This document shows positions 59,054-64,000 of a stretch of DNA of 64,000 nt, one piece after another. How positions within the stretch are numbered: position 1 is the first letter of the stretch; each line of letters starts with the position of its first letter. Made by a program: the position numbers and the translations under genes. Source of the stretch: Nitrincola tibetensis (GTDB lineage: Bacteria > Pseudomonadota > Gammaproteobacteria > Pseudomonadales > Balneatricaceae); the NCBI RefSeq assembly GCF_003284585.1, contig NZ_QKRX01000016.1:1-64000 (forward strand), written 5' to 3'. A model generated the notes under the pieces. It did no database searches and was not told the origin of the DNA. It was given only the letters and a program-made list of their open reading frames with translations.

Positions 59054-60175
59054 TTACACGTCGGTCGGTGTTAATGGGCAGGTATAGGTATCTGGCTTTT
59101 CCCGATCAAAGATCTCATTCGCCCAGAGCATAACAATCATTTCATCATCACCGATATTGGTAATATCGTGCGTCCAGCCTGGCATGGTCTCCACGATCTC
59201 CGGTTTGTCCCCCGTGGTCACCCACTCATGAAACTCGCCAGTCTGCATATGGCAGAACTTAAAACGGGCGGTGCCCTTGATCACCAGAAACTTTTCCGTT
59301 TTAGTATGGTGATAATGACCGCCACGGGTAATACCAGGATGCGCCGTGAAATATGAAAACTGCCCCGCATTCGGGGTTTTTAACATTTCCACAAACACCC
59401 CGCGCGAATCGCCGTACTTGGGCACCTCGTACGCAAAGCGCTCTTTCGGAACATAACTCAGATAGGTTGAATAGAGGGCGCGCACTAATCCGACACCCAC
59501 AGGCTCCGTCACTAGTGTTTCGCGGCTGTCGCGGAAACGGTAAAGCTGTTCGGCCAGCTCACCGACCGACACCTGATAAGTTGGCTGAACGGTTTCGAAG
59601 GCCTCGCCCGGTTGTTTTTTATCCATCAACGCCAAAAAATGCGCGATAACGTCGTCTATATAGACGAGGTTGATCATTGCCGCTGGGTCGTTAATTTGGA
59701 TGGGTAAATGATGCGCGATGTTGTGGCAGAAGGTCGCTACAGCTGAGTTGTAGTTCGGCTTTGCCCACTTACCAAACACATTCGGCAAACGGAATACCGA
59801 AACCGGTACCTGGTGTTGATCACGCAGAGTCAACAAGGCCTCTTCTGCCTCACGCTTTGACACGCCATAAGGATTATCCAGTTCAGCCTGAATAGAAGAG
59901 GTATAAAGAATGGGCGCTTTACAACCCGACGCCACAAACGCATCCGCTAATTGCTGACTTAAGCCTGTATTACCACGCTCAAACTCTTCAGGATCTTGTG
60001 GACGGTTAATGCCCGCCAAATGAAACACACACTCCACGCCCACGAGCATCGATGCTAAATCATCTGCTGAGTGTTCACGGGTAAAGCGAATCACCTCAAC
60101 ATTCTTGCGTTCTGACAGATGCACCAACAAATTTTTGCCAATAAATCCATCGGCCCCCGTTACCAAAACACGCAT
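59054..60175 (-). CDS. wbjC: Bifunctional SDR-cupin sugar reductase/epimerase (WbjC/FnlB)
   Basis: Second enzyme of UDP-L-FucNAc synthesis. The 373-residue protein has an N-terminal SDR domain (VTGADGFIGKNLL, PYGVSKREAE) and a C-terminal cupin (RGGHYHHTKTEKFLVI). This two-domain form matches WbjC/Cap5F. It sits 3 bases after wbjB. Confidence 0.94.
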   Translation of the reverse strand: MRVLVTGADGFIGKNLLVHLSERKNVEVIRFTREHSADDLASMLVGVECVFHLAGINRPQDPEEFERGNTGLSQQLADAFVASGCKAPILYTSSIQAELDNPYGVSKREAEEALLTLRDQHQVPVSVFRLPNVFGKWAKPNYNSAVATFCHNIAHHLPIQINDPAAMINLVYIDDVIAHFLALMDKKQPGEAFETVQPTYQVSVGELAEQLYRFRDSRETLVTEPVGVGLVRALYSTYLSYVPKERFAYEVPKYGDSRGVFVEMLKTPNAGQFSYFTAHPGITRGGHYHHTKTEKFLVIKGTARFKFCHMQTGEFHEWVTTGDKPEIVETMPGWTHDITNIGDDEMIVMLWANEIFDREKPDTYTCPLTPTDV

Positions 60176-60178
60176 TGT

Positions 60179-61213
60179 TTACTCCTCTGGGTTTACGTAA
60201 CGGCCTTCACGCAGTTCACGAATAAACTCCAACTTTAAGAGCAGTTGCTGCATACCCGCAACATCAAGACGTTGAGTATTGTGCGAATTGTAATCACTCG
60301 CGTGCGAGATTTTTTCTTCGCCCTGCTCAACAAACTTGGAATAGTTTAAATCACGTAGGTCGGGTGGAATGCGATAATACCCCCCTAAATCTTCGGCGCA
60401 GGCCATTTCTTCACGGCTGAGCAGCGCTTCATAGAGCTTCTCTCCATGACGGGTGCCGATGATGTTAATCGGATAATTTGGCTTGCCCAACAGATCCGAC
60501 AACGCATGGGCCAAGACTTCAACGGTCGCGGCGGGAGCCTTTTGCACGAACATATCGCCGTTATTCCCCTTTTCGAAGGCATAGAGCACGAGGTCGACTG
60601 CATCCGCCAAGGTCATCATAAAACGGGTCATGTTTGGGTCGGTAAGGGTCAATGGCTGCTCAGCCCGCATCTGATCGACAAACAGTGGAATAACCGAGCC
60701 CCGAGAAGCCATCACGTTGCCATACCGCGTACCGCAAATCACGGTCTTCGTCGGGTCGACATTGCGTGACTTCGCTACCATGACCTTTTCCATCATCGCC
60801 TTAGAAATACCCATGGCGTTAATTGGATAAACGGCTTTATCGGTGCTTAAGCACACCACGCGCTTGACTTCGTTCTGAATGGCGGCCTCTAATACGTTTT
60901 CAGTCCCAATGACGTTGGTTTTTACCGCTTCCATCGGGTGAAATTCACAAGACGGGACCTGCTTAAGTGCCGCTGCATGAAAAATATAATCCACACCACG
61001 CGTAGCATTCAACACCGCTTGATAATCGCGCACATCCCCAATGTAAAACTTTAATTTAGGATGCGAATACCGCTTACGCATATCATCCTGTTTTTTTTCA
61101 TCACGGCTAAAAATACGGATTTCGGCAATGTCTGTGTCTAAGAATCCATTCAGTACCGCATTACCGAAGGAGCCAGTGCCTCCCGTTATTAACAAGACTT
61201 TATCTGTAAACAA
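60179..61213 (-). CDS. wbjB: UDP-GlcNAc 4,6-dehydratase/5-epimerase (WbjB/FnlA)
   Basis: First enzyme of UDP-L-FucNAc synthesis. The 344-residue protein has LLITGGTGSFGNAVL, and MGISKAMMEK, where the usual catalytic tyrosine is methionine as in WbjB/FlaA1. The C-terminal GTRHGEKLYEALL is also typical. It follows hisF by 10 bases. Confidence 0.94.
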   Translation of the reverse strand: MFTDKVLLITGGTGSFGNAVLNGFLDTDIAEIRIFSRDEKKQDDMRKRYSHPKLKFYIGDVRDYQAVLNATRGVDYIFHAAALKQVPSCEFHPMEAVKTNVIGTENVLEAAIQNEVKRVVCLSTDKAVYPINAMGISKAMMEKVMVAKSRNVDPTKTVICGTRYGNVMASRGSVIPLFVDQMRAEQPLTLTDPNMTRFMMTLADAVDLVLYAFEKGNNGDMFVQKAPAATVEVLAHALSDLLGKPNYPINIIGTRHGEKLYEALLSREEMACAEDLGGYYRIPPDLRDLNYSKFVEQGEEKISHASDYNSHNTQRLDVAGMQQLLLKLEFIRELREGRYVNPEE

Positions 61214-61223
61214 AACTGACTCC

Positions 61224-62015
61224 TCATCCCTTCATATTTAATGCATCGCGACAGAGCTGTATTTTCTGCTCTGGTGACGGGTAATTAATCAATACCGCGC
61301 GATACTTGCCTTTAAAAACAAACAAACTGCCAGCCGCCGCACCCACAACCCCAAGCTTCGAAATCAACTGGTGTAGGTGATCAAGTGAACCCGCTCCTCC
61401 AAGAAACGTAACCGGTACTCTTAGTCGACTTTTGAACTCAGCTGCATACTCCAGATCATAGCCCTGCATGAGGCCATCTTGATCGACAAAATTAATAACG
61501 ATCTCACCAGCACCTGCGTCTTGCAACTGCTTTGCCATGTCCAAAGGATCTGACTTAACCGCTTGGGTGGCATTGTGAATACACAACTCGTATCCCTTGG
61601 CGAAAAAGCCTTTTTTCTGACGCACATCCAACACAGCGACCACAGACTGACGACCTACCGCTGCAGCTATTTCAGTCAACAATGTTGGATTGCGAATGGC
61701 TGCAGAACTAACGGCGACTTTTTCGACCCCCATATCAATGATACGTGAGGCTTGTTCTGCAGACGTCACACCGCCACCGTAGCACAGAGGCATACGACAT
61801 TCAGCGGCTAATTTGGCGATCATATTAAAGTCTGGTGCAGCGCCTTTTACCGCCGCATCAATGTCGAGCACCATCAACTCATCGGCTTCTTTCTCATTAA
61901 AGATTTTAACCGCATTAATCGGGTCTCCGACATACTTGGGGTCTTTAAAGCGCTGGGTTTTAACCAATCCACCTTGATGCACAAGCAAACAAGGAATAAT
62001 TCGAGGTCTCAGCAT
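61224..62015 (-). CDS. hisF2: HisF-like protein of the O-antigen locus
   Basis: A 263-residue TIM barrel related to imidazole glycerol phosphate synthase cyclase. Residue 11, aspartate in true HisF (IPCLDV), is leucine here (IPCLLVHQGG), so the cyclase reaction is unlikely. The later acid in VVAVLDVRQKKG is kept. In wbpG loci HisF2 and HisH2 are thought to deliver ammonia to WbpG. It follows hisH2 directly. Confidence 0.9.
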   Translation of the reverse strand: MLRPRIIPCLLVHQGGLVKTQRFKDPKYVGDPINAVKIFNEKEADELMVLDIDAAVKGAAPDFNMIAKLAAECRMPLCYGGGVTSAEQASRIIDMGVEKVAVSSAAIRNPTLLTEIAAAVGRQSVVAVLDVRQKKGFFAKGYELCIHNATQAVKSDPLDMAKQLQDAGAGEIVINFVDQDGLMQGYDLEYAAEFKSRLRVPVTFLGGAGSLDHLHQLISKLGVVGAAAGSLFVFKGKYRAVLINYPSPEQKIQLCRDALNMKG

Positions 62016-62636
62016 TTAAGACAGCTCCGCAAAATTCTTTAGCAACTGAACACCCCAATGATGGCTTTTTTCAGGATGACACTGCACGCCATGAATATGC
62101 CCCTGCGAAACCACAGCATCAAAATCCAGGCCATACTGCGCGCGTGCTGCAACATTCTTTTTATCCGCGGCATCAAAATAATAGGAATGCAGAAAATAAA
62201 ACTGCGGAGCCGCATCAAAGCCACGGGAAAAAAGTAAGGAATTGGGCTGAGGCTCCAGTGTGTTCCACCCCATATGCGGCATCGGCAGGGCGGCACTTTG
62301 TGGATGATCGGCAAAGGCTCTCACACGACCGGGTATCCAACCTAACCCGGGTAACTGTCCCTCATCAGACCCTTCGGCTAGCATCTGCATCCCTACGCAA
62401 ACGCCCACCACGGGCACCTTCTGCTCAAGCACCAACGCATCCAATGCGGCTCGCATGCCTGAGTCATTCAGCCGCTGCATCGCATGATCGAAATGACCCA
62501 CACCCGGAATTACCAAACGGGTGGCATCCTTCAAATCCTCTGGGGTGATCGCACGTTCTGCCTGAATGCCTGAGCGTTTGAACAGGGTCATAAACGCCTG
62601 AATATTGCCCACACCATAATCCACAATTCGGATCAA
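62016..62636 (-). CDS. hisH2: HisH-like glutamine amidotransferase of the O-antigen locus
   Basis: A 206-residue glutaminase. TTG at 62636 overlaps the wbpG stop as TTGA, with AAGAGG 8 bases upstream; it gives the family start (L)IRIVDYGVGN. The longer frame lies inside wbpG. Catalytic Cys in GVCVGMQML and His/Glu in GVQCHPEKSHHW are present. It makes ammonia from glutamine for HisF2/WbpG. Confidence 0.9.
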   Translation of the reverse strand: MIRIVDYGVGNIQAFMTLFKRSGIQAERAITPEDLKDATRLVIPGVGHFDHAMQRLNDSGMRAALDALVLEQKVPVVGVCVGMQMLAEGSDEGQLPGLGWIPGRVRAFADHPQSAALPMPHMGWNTLEPQPNSLLFSRGFDAAPQFYFLHSYYFDAADKKNVAARAQYGLDFDAVVSQGHIHGVQCHPEKSHHWGVQLLKNFAELS

Positions 62637-63769
62637 CGGAAATACCTCTTCTCTAAACCTAACCGACGCAAGGCATTCGCGCCTACACCAATTAACCATC
62701 GTTTATTTTTGTAATCACGATAGGTTTTTTTCGGCATATCGAATAAGGCTTGCAGTTCGTCAACCGATAAGCCCAGTTTATGCGCAACATACTCAAACTC
62801 TTGCTCTAAAAAATGCTCATCCATTTCAGGCCGAGAGATACGATCCAATGCGTCTTCTCGTGTCATCTGGCCCGTCATGATCAGACTCGAAAAGTGAGCG
62901 CGCCGTTTTTCGAAACCAAAACGGCGAGGTAGCCAGTAGTCTTCATAAAACCGAGTAAAGCGAGATTCATGGTGCTTATGCTTAAACCGCTGCCAACCGA
63001 AAAGGCGCTCCAATTCATCCTCGGCGTCTTTTTTGACATAAGGCACTAAGTTGAGCGGATGATGGACCTTCATGCCCAGTATTTTTTGATACCAGAGCTT
63101 ATAAACCAGTATATCTGTTAAGGGAAAGGTTTTCAGGTCACCTTCACCAAACTGTTTCCAAATATCCCCAAAGAGGGTTTTATCAATACCAAGGTAACCG
63201 CCCCACTCTTCTGGCTCACGGCAGCACTCGGTCGAAAAGTTAGAGCCGGTAATAATGTGCTTGATGCCGTTCTGACGGGCAAACTTGTAGAGGCCAGAGA
63301 AAAAGGCGGCGTCTTGCACCAGATCTTGATCTGGAATGCCTGAACGTAGAAAGGCAACCTGAAGGCGCTTCATTTCTTCCCAGTTCACAACTTCGGTATA
63401 CAGATCTAAGTCTAAGCCATCGACCAGTTTCTCGATGTTGCCAACCGCTTGGTCAGTATTCCACCCGGCATCGACATGAAACAGCAAGGGCCGTAAGCCC
63501 ATTTTTTCTTTTGCAATATAGGCGGCGTAGGAGCTGTCTAAACCACCCGATAGACCGATGATGCAGTCAAAGTCATGGCCTTTAGCGCTTTGGCGAATTG
63601 AGTCTGCTAATTGCTGCAAATCAGACGCGCCCTTCGCGCCAGTATCCCAACTGGGTTTGATGCTGGCTTCAAAGTTATTGCAGTAGTTGCAAATACCTTC
63701 GTCATTGAATGCAATGTTTGGGTCTGATGTATTCATAATACATCGAGTACATATTTTAGCCAAACTCAA
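62633..63769 (-). CDS. wbpG: N-acetyl sugar amidotransferase WbpG
   Basis: A 378-residue PP-loop ATPase that converts an N-acetyl group of a nucleotide sugar to an acetamidino group. Zinc-type cysteine pairs C7-TRC and C27-NYC; PP-loop SGGLDSS at 74-80. The hisH2 and hisF2 genes follow as its ammonia supply. It overlaps hisH2 by 4 bases. Shared with PseA/LegA-type enzymes. Confidence 0.92.
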   Translation of the reverse strand: MSLAKICTRCIMNTSDPNIAFNDEGICNYCNNFEASIKPSWDTGAKGASDLQQLADSIRQSAKGHDFDCIIGLSGGLDSSYAAYIAKEKMGLRPLLFHVDAGWNTDQAVGNIEKLVDGLDLDLYTEVVNWEEMKRLQVAFLRSGIPDQDLVQDAAFFSGLYKFARQNGIKHIITGSNFSTECCREPEEWGGYLGIDKTLFGDIWKQFGEGDLKTFPLTDILVYKLWYQKILGMKVHHPLNLVPYVKKDAEDELERLFGWQRFKHKHHESRFTRFYEDYWLPRRFGFEKRRAHFSSLIMTGQMTREDALDRISRPEMDEHFLEQEFEYVAHKLGLSVDELQALFDMPKKTYRDYKNKRWLIGVGANALRRLGLEKRYFR

Positions 63770-63877
63770 TACTCCATTAGTTTTAAAATAAACGCTTTTG
63801 GCAATCTAACAATTTCCATCCATATAAAGCTAAATTTTTACCAAACATAAAAATTATACGTTTCGGAGAAAAGAAGG

Positions 63878-64000
63878 TCAAAAACTAAATTTTTTCCACC
63901 TTAACTCATTTTCAAGAGTATATATTAATTCATCAACAAACAAATCAGTTGATTGAAAATCGTGCTCTATCACTGTAACCCCTAACGCTCTATATTCATT
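63878..64000 (-). CDS. 3' end of an unidentified gene entering from the right
   Basis: Reading the minus strand from the window edge, 40 codons are open and end at a TGA (63880-63878). The peptide ends ELIYTLENELRWKKFSF and contains VIEHDFQSTDLFVDE. It is AT-rich like many O-antigen flippase, polymerase or transferase genes. The stretch 63770-63877 between it and wbpG is AT-rich spacer. I cannot name its function. Confidence 0.65.
   Translation of the reverse strand, partial: NEYRALGVTVIEHDFQSTDLFVDELIYTLENELRWKKFSF

Noticed and set aside
62637-62699. Upstream extension of hisH2
   Set aside because: It overlaps wbpG coding sequence; the TTG start gives the family N-terminus.

Overview
This window is a chromosomal segment from a Gram-negative gammaproteobacterium, most likely a marine or aquatic member of the Oceanospirillales/Pseudomonadales. 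I infer this from gene content and order. The blocks ubiB-hisI-hisE-tatABC and DGC-dsbA-cytochrome c4-engB-polA-DUF2782-thrB follow the Pseudomonas arrangement, the chemotaxis locus follows the P. aeruginosa che2 order, and base composition is moderate. I see no rRNA or tRNA gene, insertion sequence, integrase or CRISPR array.

Layout. 1-15.2 kb is core housekeeping: Tat translocase, histidine biosynthesis, UbiB, a diguanylate cyclase, DsbA, cytochrome c4, EngB, PolA, ThrB, UvrD and a TauE/SafE exporter. The gap between convergent engB and polA holds a candidate small RNA with an AlgU/sigma-E type promoter and its own terminator. 15.2-29 kb mixes cyclic-di-GMP proteins (DUF1631-GGDEF-EAL, PAS-GGDEF-EAL, GGDEF), a TetR/FadH divergent pair, and a tight uncharacterised three-gene operon: PhoU-like/APH kinase, RimK-like ATP-grasp ligase, and PPP-like metallophosphatase. 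29-40.2 kb is a che2-type chemotaxis cluster (cheY-A-W-mcp-R-D-B) with a second CheD, a short MCP-like protein and a diguanylate cyclase. Four proteins of this locus end in the same short tail, SGxx(D/E)LF. 40.3-51.4 kb is a phosphorus-acquisition region: PhoX alkaline phosphatase (a Tat substrate), a 2-aminoethylphosphonate uptake and degradation operon, and a porin. The divergent promoter region between the operon and the porin carries PhoB-box-like repeats. 51.4-55.75 kb is an accessory/defence patch: a decayed choice-of-anchor gene, a DUF4282 membrane protein, a frameshifted Abi/HEPN gene, a HepT/MntA toxin-antitoxin pair and an Xre/RES toxin-antitoxin pair. 55.75-64 kb is an O-antigen cluster for UDP-N-acetyl-L-fucosamine and an amidino-type sugar (wbpG-hisH-hisF-wbjB-C-D-E-F). 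It runs leftward and is entered at the right edge by the end of one more gene.

How the genes work together. Phosphate starvation probably drives PhoX, the phosphonate operon and the porin together. The tatABC genes at the left end supply the export route for the twin-arginine PhoX precursor. Five GGDEF proteins, one of them inside the che cluster, tie motility to c-di-GMP. The HisH/HisF copies in the sugar cluster are not histidine enzymes: HisF has lost its catalytic Asp11 and probably only delivers ammonia to WbpG.
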